This document shows positions 11,941 to 22,958 of a stretch of 64,000 nucleotides of DNA, piece by piece. The stretch is from Alentia gelatinosa (taxonomy: Eukaryota > Annelida > Polychaeta > Phyllodocida > Polynoidae). A program made the translations under genes and the position numbers. Location of the stretch: positions 47,908,723-47,972,722 of the forward strand of contig OX465584.1 in assembly GCA_950022655.1 (NCBI GenBank), given 5' to 3'. The notes under the pieces are model-generated. The model was not told the DNA's origin, did not search any database, and saw nothing but the letters and a program-made list of their open reading frames with translations. The stretch's first letter is position 1; every line of letters starts with the position of its first letter.

Positions 11941-12920
11941 CTACATTAGATCGTTCTTGATTTGAAAATCAACGGTACTATTTCTGTTAGTTTCAAATTT
12001 TAGTTTCGGCATCCCGCAGGGATTGGTCCTGGGTCCCCTCCTGTTCAAAATGCATATCAATGACATGTGTAAGGACGTAACTGACATATCATCAATAAAG
12101 TATGCAGGCGATCTTGCTATATACAGCTCTGACATTGACGATGCAACAGCTGCCTCCAAATTACAAACAGCAGTCACACATATTAGCAGGTGGTGCAATG
12201 CTAATGCTCTTACAATTAACTCAAAGTTGATCATGTTGATACAGCACTAGACCACGCATGGAAAGATTAGAGCCTATTGATCTTACCTGTACCTTCATAC
12301 TATACTACAGATAAATACTTTGGTATACAGCTTAATTCAGTCTTAAGTCTAAACAAATGTATGCGCATACAAGAGACAGTCAATTCTCGGTAGTATAAGT
12401 TATGTAAATTGCAGAGAAAATGTCCAAAGATGGGTCTAGAATTTTCTATATAAATATCATAAAACCAATCATAGAATACGTATGCGTCTTGTTGATGTGG
12501 CAAATACATCCCACCTTAATAAGCTAGAAAGATTGCAAAACAGGTTTAAGGATTGTGCAAAGGGTAAATGTCAGCAATTGCGGTACGGAACTTCTGCATA
12601 CAAACTGTAACATTTGAAAAATTGGGTACAGACGAAATATGCAGCTTATAAGTGTAGTCATAAATTAAAAATACACTTATAAATACACTTGATATTTATT
12701 CTCCAGTAAGATAAACACATACCTCAGTGCATTGGATAACCTGACACATTACTCTTTCAGAAAGACTTACTATAGAAGTATTCAACTCATTCTCATACAT
12801 TAATTATATCAACTATACCCGTTTACTGTTTCTAACACATGTGTACATATATTTCATGTAAGATCTGTTCTCAGTAGAATGAAATAAAAGCTTTAACCCA
12901 AAAAATAAAAGATAAAAGAT
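11941..12920 (+). pseudogene. Decayed non-LTR retrotransposon (LINE), reverse transcriptase end and 3' tail
   Basis: The frame 12002-12250 reads FGIPQGLVLGPLLFKMHIND, the classic LINE reverse transcriptase motif. KYAGDLAIY follows, where the catalytic YADD box has become YAGD, then KLQTAVTHISRWCNANALTI. Homology continues upstream in another frame (KINGTISVSFKF, a one-base frameshift near 12001). Downstream it continues in broken frames through HLNKLERLQNR near 12510, a usual LINE C-terminal feature. The AATAAAAG-type run at 12883-12920 may be the 3' tail. It is inactive. The clade could be Jockey/CR1-like but was not fixed. Confidence 0.85.
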
Positions 12921-13837
12921 GTTCAACTACGAATGTTTGCAAAAACTCAAGAAAGTGAATGGACGACCAACTCCGACAAAGAAACTGATTGTACTTGATA
13001 TAGAGAAATAAATCCTTTTGCTCAAATAAAAAAAAAGAAACTGCGAGTCAACTTCTGCCTTCTTAAAAAAGAAACACAGGATCTTAGCATCTGTGGGATT
13101 TGCAATGGCTGATTTTTGGGAGATATATTTATCAGAAGCCACTGAAAGATTATATGGCACTTTTGACAAAATATCTGGCGATGGAAACTGAAAACCCAGA
13201 GACACAGTTTCAGCACCTATATTTGTAGAATGTGGCACACCTGACCAGCAAATCTAACCCAGTTTGATTTAGTTGTTGAAAATTGTTCACAGTTCCAAAA
13301 ATCAGCTGAAATGCACAGCTGGAACCGCGCTGTTTGGCCTCCGACATCGATTTCTTGCATCTAACCATTTCCTTACCAAGTTTTTATTAAAAAAAAAGGT
13401 TGGATTGCTTGAAATTTTGGAGCTTAGGCAGGATGATGGAGGTTTAATGTGGCAGCATTCATTTCTATGTCTTCCTGGTACCAGGTCAGAGGGAGAGAAG
13501 GATATCACCAAGAATGTTCCTAGAAATACCACAACGATTTGAAGTCACACATGAGCAGTTGTTAGAGTTGCTCACAGATGGCAGCAGCTTACAGTGGATG
13601 TGGTGTGTCGACAGTAACACATGTATAGAGACTAAGCATTAAACGTACAATACAATACAAGGATACTACAGGAGGGAACAGAAATTGCTGTGGTATTTGT
13701 CAGGCAGTGGGAGTCCTACTATAGAGTCAAAGTCAGTCAGGTATAAAGGAAAAACAAAAATCACACAGCAGACATAAAATACCAAATATATATTATTGCC
13801 TCATCCTATTTGCAGATTCATGTTCCGATTAATTTGT

Positions 13838-14130
13838 CGGCCGCCACTAACACCTATTTTCAAACAAAGAATTTGAAAGTCGGCGACCAATCTATGTTCT
13901 AATTTTTTTGCATTGCTTGGCAACACTTCCCCACAAATCCATCGTGAACCAATTCAAGATGGGTTGGTTTTGAGGTGGACAAATTCGGCAAGGGGTCTAA
14001 AAGAATTTCAAAGTATTCAAAATCGCCGATCTTATGTACGGGCTTTCAGCGCCAGCATTAACCTCCCTCTGTTTACTCACTTAAACAAATGGTTCCTAAT
14101 AATCGCAGACCATGTTGTCTCCTGGTGTGA
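13838..14130. repeat. Type N dispersed repeat, copy 1
   Basis: Shares CAATTCAAGATGGGTTGGTT, GGGTCTAAAAG, CAAAATCGCCGAT and CAAATGGTTCCTAATAATCG with 43345-43612. The ends carry GTCGGC-type inverted sequence. It is about 290 bp with no conserved frame, probably a MITE. Confidence 0.55.
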
Positions 14131-14244
14131 AAACACCTAATAGGCTCATTTCCCACTTGGTGACATGGCAGATTCCTAGAAATTTATGCTTATAGTCACA
14201 GACTGAAGCCATATAGTCACATACCCCAAAATATCTGGGAATCA

Positions 14245-14450
14245 GGGGCCATTTGATAATCTAGGATCGTGTAGACCCTTTTCTGTATGCCATAGATACC
14301 CAGAGACAGCTTTATTCTATACTTATGGACTACCTTATGGACGGCTAATATTGTATTACCGAACAGCCTTGAATACTATTAAACGATAACCCTTGTACAA
14401 GGTATAGGCAACGGCCTTCATATGCTATCCTAGATTATCAAACGGGGCCC
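14245..14450. mobile_element. Type E MITE, copy 1
   Basis: The ends GGGGCCATTTGATAATCTAGGA and TCCTAGATTATCAAACGGGGCCC are inverted repeats. The inside holds CTTTTCTGTATGCCATAGA and TATGGACGGC. Related copies are at about 14998-15180, 52629-52807 and 52879-53100. It ends 46 bp beyond the exon 2 donor. Confidence 0.7.
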
Positions 14451-14495
14451 AGGCTTAAGTGATTATAACAGCAGGAAGTTAAAATTTGTACATAC

Positions 14496-14628
14496 CAGAG
14501 CCGCGGACTGTCGAGTTCCAGCCACAGTCAGCAGGGAGACGTAGGTCCATTTGAACTCCTTCAGAACGTCGACTATAGTTTCTATGGTGTGCTCGTCAGA
14601 GGGCATTGCACGGGCAAAGTACTTATAC
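14496..14628 (-). CDS. Class C GPCR exon 2: Venus-flytrap hinge region
   Basis: A 133-nt exon found by reading the intron between exons 1 and 3. It starts after a pyrimidine-rich acceptor (TTTTCTCTCTAAAG|G) and ends at CTCTG|GTATGT. Its first base completes Lys186; residues 187-230 follow and the exon ends in phase 0. The peptide contains YKYFARAMPSDEH and WTYVSLLTVAGTRQ, aligning with the mGluR segments around D208 and Y236. Asp197 matches D208, while Arg225 stands where class C amino-acid receptors have the conserved Tyr. The exact phase match with both neighbours supports it. A type E MITE ends 46 bp beyond its donor. Confidence 0.92.
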
Positions 14629-14997
14629 CTTTAGAGAGAAAACAGAAAAGAAAAAACAGAGTGGCACAATGATGATAAACTGTTGTCTATAAATACCCCT
14701 GGCTTTGAATACTTCCATCTGTAGGGTTCTGTTGCTGCTACGTAAGGGATTCTGGGATTGGGTCGTGACGTTTGGTTAGCAAAAAAGAAAATACACGTAA
14801 AAATAAAAGAGGTATGCGCATCAGAGGCCACCAGATGGCACCAGGTTCTCTGCCCGCCGAAATGCCTCTTTCACTTGAGGCATAGATACAGACATATTTT
14901 ATTTCTGACAATATAATGTAACTGGTCACCACATCAGTTATGGAGCCTATTGAGTAACTTGAGCTCGTACATGGAGACCCTTCCCTATATGCCAATA

Positions 14998-15180
14998 TTA
15001 ATGACCCGGGGACGATGTGGGTCGACTTTATTCAACACTTATAAACGACCTTCCATAGGATAGGATTGTCTTAGTGAATGAGCTTGAATATCATTAGACA
15101 ATAACCCGTGTAGGAGGTCTCCTTTAACCCTGTACTATAATAAAATATGTAAAGGTTATTCAACAGACCCAGATATAATC
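14998..15180. mobile_element. Diverged type E MITE
   Basis: Keeps ACGATGTGGGTCGACTTTATTCAACACTTATAA and GAATATCATTAGACAATAACCC in the order seen in the other type E copies, but its ends are worn (GACCCGGGGA... and ...CAACAGACCC). Confidence 0.5.
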
Positions 15181-16059
15181 TTCAGGTCGATTAATATGAA
15201 TTCTAGGTTTTACTACTTCTCACCGGTTTGTCCACATAATCTCAAAAGAAGCCAACAGAACCCCAACCAAAAGAGCCTCCAAAAACCCAAACAGGAAGTC
15301 CCATGCCCACTAGCAAATTATAATCGGGCTAGAATCACGGCTGCTGATTGGTCAGCAGAGAGATAACTGGTCGCCACCTATCGGCGAAAAAAAGAGGCAG
15401 AATTTTGATTCCTCAACGCATGGAGTCAGTTTAGGGTTGTGGACATTGATTTCTTTTTGGAATACATATTTTTTGCTTGCTTTTTTTTAGCAAAACAATT
15501 TTTATTTCTCAAGTTGGTTCATGCAAATTACTATGTGATGTTTCAGCATTTTTCATATCCGCTAAAGGATTGTAAGCTATTTGTTTTATATTATACACCT
15601 TTCTTTGCTTCCTTGAATAAAGGCTTATTACCTGTCAGACCAGTTTTCTAATTGTGCCTTTTTTCCAATGTAAAAAAGAGGCGACACATGTGGGGACTAG
15701 TTGTCATATATTGTGTTCCTGTAAAAAAACTCTTTGTATCATAAGCATCAGGTGCAAGCCAAGTGGGGGAAAGGGAAACAGAAATGGTGATGCACTCGGT
15801 GTCAACAGCAATATTTGAGTAAATTCAAAGAAATATGTGTACACTTCAACCACTACAGCAATTTCTCAGGGAAAATCTAGTTTAAAAGTAATACTGACAT
15901 CTCCATGATCATTAGATTATAACAAAAAAGGAAGAATCAGTTGGCCGTTCAGGTACTCCCGGTATACAATATCAAAGTGACTCCACAGAAAAAGATCTTT
16001 CCACCTCGACAACAAGATAACATGTACATTACGATAATTTGATAATATTACCTGTATAC

Positions 16060-16366
16060 ATTAAATGTCAGCGATATACTCAGAAGGAACTGCATCAAGA
16101 TCTGTAGCCACTGAAAATACAATAGTAATCTCACGAGGCAGAGCCGAGTGAAATTACATACCAAACCAAAATGAATGGAACATTTCCAGGGGCTATGGAT
16201 CAAGTGCGGTTCAGATTTTATCTCACCCCGATCACTGAATGATGGGCTAATGCTTTCGATGTCATTGCTCATTGAGTATCTTTTGTTTTTCTACAATACT
16301 CCATGGGCATTGACTACGATTTCCCAATGTTAAGTCTATAGGGAAAAATACCAGGGGTGAAATAAA
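16060..16366 (+). repeat. HB element A1 (worn hairpin, intact body)
   Basis: The body runs from TTATCTCACCCC (16219) to GGGGTGAAATAAA (16366), with the core CCCAATGTTAAGTCTATAGGG near its end. The hairpin side is degenerate but keeps the centre CACGAGGCAGAGCCGAGTG near 16126-16150 and the junction GGTTCAGATTTTATCTC. Confidence 0.6.
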
Positions 16367-16915
16367 TTTCATATTGCATACTCTTAATGGACCGAGTGCA
16401 GACATCATACCCTAGTATCGAGACTCGTAAATGGCAGATTATTCCAGAAAGCATACAGCCACACTAGTTTTGGTGTACTCTGCCACTAGATCTCATATGA
16501 TGTGTTTGATGTCAGCCTTCAGTCCATAGGATTGAGTGATTGATAGAACCATCATTTCCGTGCGTTGACACAGGGTACAGACACCATGGAAGCGTGGTGA
16601 CACAGCCACAGGTTAGGAATAAAAGCTGAAGCCAAACTTCTCACGGTCATTAAGGCCAAACAAGGCAGTGGACGAGGCTTACATAGGGACAGGGCTGAAG
16701 CAGGACAATGTGGATTCACCAAACAGCGTGGACAATATTTCAACAGGCAATGTATTACCGCAACGAAGCAGCCGCAGGAAAAGCAATGAAACTAAATAGT
16801 TGAAAAAGCATGACGTTCACTACCAGTACTAGCCCTATGGAATACTTTCTACTCCCCAGGCTCATGCCACACCTCTAGGTCGCTTAACCTACTTAGAACA
16901 ATCTTGTATTAATCT

Positions 16916-17191
16916 TTATCCTACCTCTAATAAAAAACGCCATAGGCTTAACATGGGATTTGTTTATGTCACGGGTAGGGACATAAAGTGTTGTTTATGC
17001 CACTACTTTCTGATACTGAAAAAATATGGAAACAGGGTAGGATAAAATCTAGACGCCACTCGTTTGAGTTTGAGTTTATTTATGCCACTCATTTTGTTGG
17101 CTCCATAATGTCACTCGTCTTCGACTCGTGAAATTATGGAGCCAACAAAATGCGTGGCATAAATAAACTCAGACTCAAACTCGTGACGTCT
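16916..17191 (-). repeat. HB element B1 (body then hairpin)
   Basis: The body runs from TTATCCTACCTC (16917) to GGGTAGGATAAA (about 17045) and contains CGCCATAGGCTTAACATGGG. The hairpin 17052-17191 has arms of about 60 bp with few mismatches (GACGCCACTCGTTTGAG at the outside). Its exact centre is GTCTTCGAC. It abuts element A2 with 8 bp between. Confidence 0.7.
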
Positions 17192-17199
17192 CTTGATAT

Positions 17200-17490
17200 T
17201 ATCTCACCCCTGATAATTTAGCCCATAGACATGCCATTGGGAACTCGTACTCAATGACAATGCAGTACTTTGAAAAAAATACTCAATAAGGGATTAATAT
17301 GTCATAAATGTTATCCAATTCGTCAATGTGAGGGGTGAGATAAATCCAGAAACCTATCTAAGCTTATGGTCAAAGCTCAATCCCATCTTGTTTGAATCGC
17401 TACATAATTCACGCAGCTTCGCCTTGTAAATTACTATGCTATTCAACCTTGATGGGATACAAACTATGACTGTAAACTTTCAGAAGTTTC
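17200..17490 (-). repeat. HB element A2 (body then hairpin)
   Basis: The body runs from ATTATCTCACCCCTG (17199) to GGGGTGAGATAAAT (about 17345) and has a degraded core, CCCATAGACATGCCATTGGG. The hairpin 17349-17490 starts GAAACC and ends AGTTTC. GCTTCGC at 17416-17422 sits at its centre. The arm sequence matches A5 and the hairpin at 20848. Confidence 0.7.
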
Positions 17491-18521
17491 TTCTTTACCT
17501 GAATGAAAGAGATATACATGTTTGATCCATGTCTGAGACTATAAAAAATACGGAATAAAAATGACCCCTACATTGTTTATAAGACCAATTTATATTACTG
17601 TTTTCTAGCTTAAATGGATATACAACAAACGTTTGTGTGATTATCATTATGTATTTGCGTAGATAAACCCGCGAGAATCCCACAGTGTCAACGGCGGCTG
17701 TTGAAAATCAGTCACACTTAAACCTCGTTTTTATTGGCCGTTGAAAATGGCACCTATTCCTCAGTTAACCCAAAAGGCTGAAGGTATAGTGGCCACCAAC
17801 TACACATCGCTTCCACCGAGCACCCGAAACTTGCCGAAATGAAAATCGGAAAGTTTCGTATAAGCATAGCTGGCGGTGGAAGCACACATTTCTTTCTGGT
17901 AATTTCGGACGCGTATAAGTGTGAAAACATTCACCATATAAGATATTCTTTGATACATTCCAAGGACTTCAGAAACTTTCCGATAAAACTTCTAGTCTGG
18001 TGGAATCACCACTTTACAGATAATAGGTGAAGTTGCAATGTCTGTCTTGTTACTACTACATTCTTCATGATCATACCAAATGCAATATCGCACTACACCT
18101 CGAGGATCACCGACAAAATGCGTGAGTAAATCAGTCAATGGTTGCTTTATTGCATAATCTATGCAAAATTGATCAGTGAGCATCTCTCTGCATGTCTCGT
18201 TTCCATTACTTTATATCAGTATAGCCAAATCAATAGTCGGTTGGTGGTTCCTGACTGCTGATCGGTGGCGTTTAAGGGAAGCAGGCTTATATATGAGGGA
18301 AAGCCTTGCAAGACTTTATTGACTCATGAATGATTGTATTGTTGTGCAACAAGCGGATATAGTGAAATAACTGAACATGTAGCAAATAAACATCCATCGT
18401 TGGCAGAACAGCGCTGATGCAAAAATATATCAACAACACCTACCAACACCAACATTCGCACCCACCAGGGCGCTCAGGCTCTCAAAATGAAGCTTGGTGC
18501 GGTTCTAGATGGACAAGCATA

Positions 18522-18570
18522 TTATCCTACCCCTAATCAAAATCGCCATAGGCTTAACATGGGAGTTAAA
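18522..18570 (-). repeat. HB element B2, fragment
   Basis: Only one end remains: TTATCCTACCCCTAATC followed by CGCCATAGGCTTAACATGGG. No hairpin or second end is found nearby. Confidence 0.6.
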
Positions 18571-19974
18571 TTTGAATCATATATACATTGTATATGATTT
18601 GAATGATGAATTTACCCTGCAACTGACAGCGACGACTTAAAATCGTCGCTGTAAAAACTACATCAATTATGAAAACATACCACTTACAACTGACTGCCAC
18701 CATATGTGGCTATACGTTTTTACTTCTAGTTCTGCTCTAATGTAATAACATGTTCTCGAGCAGTCCCAATGCGTGCGAAAGCTATAGTCATGTATTCCGA
18801 AAAATATTTACCACGTTCCATGTAATGTAAATTGTATGGGCATGCAGTGATTATCTTAACAATCTGTACAGGTTTTCCCACAATACAAATATGATATATT
18901 GGGCCATAGGGGCTCCACAGATAGCGGTTGTACGTTGATCAAACGGCGTAATATTAGCCACTCGAGTCCCCCAGATGGATACTCTTCGGAAAATTGTCCT
19001 TAGATAACTACCACTCCATGTGTCCCCTTTCCCTCAGCACATCTCTTTCCCCAATCCTGTGTAGGTGTATAAATTTCTCACGAGATACAAAAATCATTTT
19101 CGTGTTTTTTTGTCTGTTATGTTCAAGGGACTAAATCATAACACATACCTTAAGGAATCACCAATAATCCATATTATTAAAACACTACACGTCCTGCTCC
19201 GAATAGCTGCAAAATTTCCTTTAGTCATCAGCAATAACCTTATAGTCAAAGCTTCTGTATTCTTGGTTATAGATGAGAGGGCGTGTTTAGAGTTTAAACT
19301 TTCGGTTTCTTTTATCATGAAAAAAAATAAAATTGCCCGCACCATATTGCTCACTTCACTTAAAGAGACGCCCAAGTATGTTATTGATCCCCTGAGCATG
19401 TGTTTACCGCCAATCATTTGACTAAAATATTTAGTTTTTTTCTCTTATTTAGTGAATATACATTCTTGGTTGACTTTTTTTCTTTATTCCAACCAAATAC
19501 TGTTGAATCTTAAAAAGTAGTCTATAATGGGTTCCTTCTTGAATTACTAATTATGCCTTCTTGAGCTTATTCATTATTGTAACAAATGTCCTAGGAGGAG
19601 GACATGAGGGAGTGTTTACACAGGCAGAGAATCTCTTAAGCTTGCAATCAGGCCAAGAGTGATGGCCTTTAAAGGACAATGCTCTAGTGTGCAATGAAAA
19701 AGGGGGAAATTATAATCCATAATTGTCACCTGACCACAGAGGAAGCAGCTAGTAAATACACGTATAGAAGCGCGGGTAGTTCTACTTTGCTGTTGTAGTA
19801 AACGTTGCATTTACAGAGAACCAGTAAGTAGAGAGTGTGTGTGGCCAACAGAGCAGAAGGGTAACGCTGATGGCCACAGAACATTGGGTCTGTGAGCGAA
19901 CATTCGCACGCATTAACCCTTTACAGGCGGGGGTGTGTGGCAGAGCCCCGTTGGACAGGACGGATACTTAGTAG

Positions 19975-20336
19975 AAACCAAACGAGAGTCAGTCTTGTCA
20001 ATGTCTATGCCACGATGGGCAGGTTGTGTATTACTACACGAGGCGTTAGCCGAGTTTAGTGAGTAGCAGACCTGACCAGAGTGGTATAGACATTGAGAAG
20101 GCTAACTCGAGTTCGGTTTTGTATTTATCCTACCCCATCTCACCGGTATACAGAGAAAATCTTGTAATTATCCATGATAGTAGCGTTTTGACACTGCCGG
20201 ATCTACTTTCGTTATCTGGTCCCTGATTGGTCCGTTTTTTTGTTCACCTCGGTGCATAAATAACACTTTATTCAACGCTCCGTCAAATACATTGAGTCAA
20301 TGTTAAACCTAGGGCGTTTCTTATTAGGGGTAGGAT
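19975..20336 (+). repeat. HB element B3 (hairpin then body)
   Basis: The hairpin 19975-20119 has arms AAACCAAACGAGAGTCAGTC and its partner, with GGCGTTAGCC at the centre (20042-20051). The body runs from TTATCCTACCCC (20125) to GGGGTAGGAT (20336), with GTTAAACCTAGGGCG as core. Its arms match B5 and B6. Confidence 0.75.
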
Positions 20337-20577
20337 ACTAGGAATGGGAATAATGCTCAGGGATTGAGCGATTTTTGTCCAAACGCATATTCCATCACAT
20401 GTTATGATATGCCATCCTTTATTTATTATTTGCTTTGCCTAATAATGTTACCTACTATATTATAATTATATTTTCTGCAAGATTCAGGATTATAGAGTTA
20501 TACTTTCTTGATGAAAAACCATGATATCGTTAATATATGTACATGTCTTAATAATGCCTCACATGACTTTTCAGGGT

Positions 20578-20847
20578 TATGCAGGGAATGCCTCAAGGCA
20601 TTATCCAGTCTATGCTGGGGAATGCTCAAGGCATTATCCAGTCTGTGCTGGGGAATGCCTCTAGGCATTACCCAGTCTGTGCTGGGGAATGCCTCTGGGC
20701 ATTATCTAGTTGTGCTGGGGAATGTCTCAAGGCATTATCCAGTCTATCCTGGGGAATGCCTCAAGGCACTATCCAGTCTATCCTGGGGAATGCCTCGGGA
20801 GATTATCTTGTCTATGTTGGAAAATGCTTCAAGGCAAGATAAATTCA
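20578..20847 (+). repeat. 34-bp minisatellite, about eight units
   Basis: The unit is TATGCTGGGGAATGCCTCAA followed by GGCATTATCCAGTC. Each unit contains the short palindrome AATGCCTCAAGGCATT. Units vary at a few sites and the last grades into AAGATAAATTCAGAAACCC, the junction of an A-type HB element. Frames stay open across the array because the unit lacks stops; it is not a gene. Confidence 0.85.
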
Positions 20848-20980
20848 GAAACCCATTCAAGTTTAGGGTCTGAGTTCGATCCAATCTCGTCTGAATCACT
20901 ACGTAATTCACGCAGCTTCGCCTTGTGAATTATTTCTCGGCTCAAACTCAATGGGATACGAGCTCTGACCCTAAGGTTTC
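20848..20980. repeat. HB type A hairpin without body
   Basis: Starts GAAACCC and ends GGTTTC, with arms carrying TTAGGGTCTGAG and CTCTGACCCTAA. GCTTCGC at 20915-20921 lies within 4 bp of the centre. Left of it, where the body should be, stands the 34-bp minisatellite. Confidence 0.7.
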
Positions 20981-21545
20981 CTCTATAGTATATTGAGTAC
21001 TACACCCTCTGCTGTACAGCTTTATCTTGAGACATAGGCGATATGTGTGATAATATCTTATTATATGATAAAGAACAATATACCATGGACGTACATGATA
21101 CAAGACAAGATGGTGTTGACGTTTATTTCTTTCGGCGATAACAGATAATTTCTTATTAGTTTAAAACATTTGAATGTGTATGATACAGGGACAACAGACC
21201 AAGCATGTAATCAGGGAAGTATTACACGTCTAGTCAGTTTTTCCACTGTGTAGATTGATTTAATAGCTCATGGTGGATTCACTTGGGGATTCTGAGATTG
21301 AATGTTCACGTATAACTGTTTCATTATCATCATTATCTCATGGCTTTGACTTTACAGTGATATGACCCTGTTGTAAAGGCATAATGGTTCATAAAGTAAA
21401 ATCCAGTATGTTTGTCATAAGGAGAGGCAACCCCCCTCCCTTTTCCCTACAGCCTATACATTCACATAAGCATACATATTTTTGTAATCATTTTATTTCT
21501 CCTGAATTTAACAAGGAAATAATCTGCTTTCTGTCTCATACGGTA

Positions 21546-21790
21546 TGATTCATGTACCTGGTAGGATTCAAAATCTTATGAGATTCTGTTCCTTTTTAGG
21601 GGAAAATGTTTATAACAATTACAGGAGAAAAAAACATGTCTCATGGAAATGAAACCCTACAATTCAGCGGAAAGGATTGCGATCGAGTACAGCATCTCAG
21701 CAGGATTTGTCTCAGACAAACACCCTGTGAGTCATATGAATCCCATCGTGCGAATTCCGCGTAAATACAGTAGAAAGAACGTCCATCACT
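21546..21790 (+). repeat. Type I dispersed repeat
   Basis: Contains TCATGTACCTGGTAGGATT, AATCTTATGAGATTCTGTTCC, AACATGTCTCATGGAAATGA, AACACCCTGTGAGTCAT and CGTGCGAATTCC. All recur in order at 41290-41640, and partly at 5776-5935. Confidence 0.65.
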
Positions 21791-22726
21791 TTGGGCTCAG
21801 CAACTACGTTACATTACGACCACCCCAGGGAAAAGTCTAAAAATGGTCGTAATGGCAAGGTTGTCGCTTTAATGTGAGGACATTTGCATTTTCCTAACTA
21901 TTGAAAACTGCAAGCTATGGGTGGGGGTGGTCCTCTGCCCCCTCCCCCCTACCACTGCTACATTTTCCTATGCCCCAGAATACATTCAGAACAAAAACCA
22001 TCACGAGCAAAATGCTGTGTTTGCAGTCTTGGAGTGGAGGTTTGGATATTTAATTTGAGGTTAGGGACAGTTAAACTTACGTTCACGCATTTAGAGCTAG
22101 TTTCGTTTGCCTATCTTTCTTTCGGTTCAATGATTAGGTCACTGCAATAAGAGGCAATGCCGAATATGGCATGTTTCTGAGAAATCCCAGGTGGCTTTAT
22201 CATTCAATAATCAGTTTCACTCACTATGAATAGACAAATCGTTGAATGGCCTACACGTCAGAGTTAAAACTAGATCTCTGTAACTCGTTGGCGTACAGAA
22301 TGAAAAATATAAGAACATCCTGCTTCTCGCTTAATTTGTCGTGTCAACAAGAGTATAAGGTCAAACCAGAGGTCCTACGATGGATCCGGTTTAGTACATT
22401 GATTCATTGTGGGGAAGGACAGTTGTAGCCGAGGTATTATCCATTAGGGTTTAATAATGTATGTGGAGTTGGCCTACATTCTCCATAAAGCCGTTCTCCA
22501 CTGGCTGATTATTCACCACCAATCTGCAATCGAGGACCACCGATGCCAGATCGGTGATTGGAAACAGACATGCAGATAAGTGGTAACCGACAAATCGTGC
22601 ATAGATTATGTAACAGGGCCACCACTGACGCTCTTGGTCAACGACCAACAAAATCAATGGGAATTGAAATCGTTAGTGATGGTCATTGAGTTTGATGACT
22701 TGCCAAATGCAGCAGAAACAAGGCAT

Positions 22727-22958
22727 AAGGCCCGTTTCCATTAGCCGACGAAAACGGTGTAGGTTTTTGATAATAGCCCATTTCCATTATCAGTCAGCAA
22801 TGCTAAAGGTCCATCGGTGGTTCCTGGACTGTATATCTGTGATGGCCAATGGAAATGGGCTATTAGGAGAACTAAAAAATATCGTGGCCAATGGAAATGG
22901 GCTATTAGGAGAACTAAAAAATATCGACACCGTCTTCGTCGGCCAATGGAGACAGGCC
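22727..22958. mobile_element. Type D MITE with internal 42-bp duplication
   Basis: The ends AAGGCCCGTTTCCATTAGCC and GGCCAATGGAGACAGGCC are inverted, followed inward by GACGAAAACGGTGTA and ACACCGTCTTCGTC. Inside, a 42-bp unit starting TGGCCAATGGAAATGGGC occurs twice with no change (22843 and 22885). Related sequence lies at 56057-56312, 61985-62300 and in several fragments. Confidence 0.65.

Larger units (their letters stand above)
7577..14495 (-). other. Receptor intron 2
   Basis: A GT-AG intron of about 6.9 kb. It holds a duplicated segment (7775-7900), two hairpin elements (8727-8823, 10483-10586), a fold-back (11808-11932), a decayed LINE (11941-12920), a type N repeat (13838-14130) and a type E MITE (14245-14450). 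The stretch 8890-9660 is locally repetitive, but I could not define a unit. I see nothing in 9660-10480 and 10590-11800. Confidence 0.8.

Noticed and set aside
19065..19421. Extra membrane-protein exon on either strand
   Set aside because: One donor-like site (AAG|GTATGT near 19157, minus) is present, but there is no good acceptor and no recognisable motif. Hydrophobicity comes from AT-rich codons.
20578..20847. CRISPR array
   Set aside because: There are no distinct spacers: the whole 34-bp unit repeats with small changes, and the DNA is eukaryotic.
20578..20928. Open frames over the 34-bp array as a repeat protein
   Set aside because: Several frames are open at once because the unit lacks stops, units vary at third and other positions alike, and no start context or homolog is evident.
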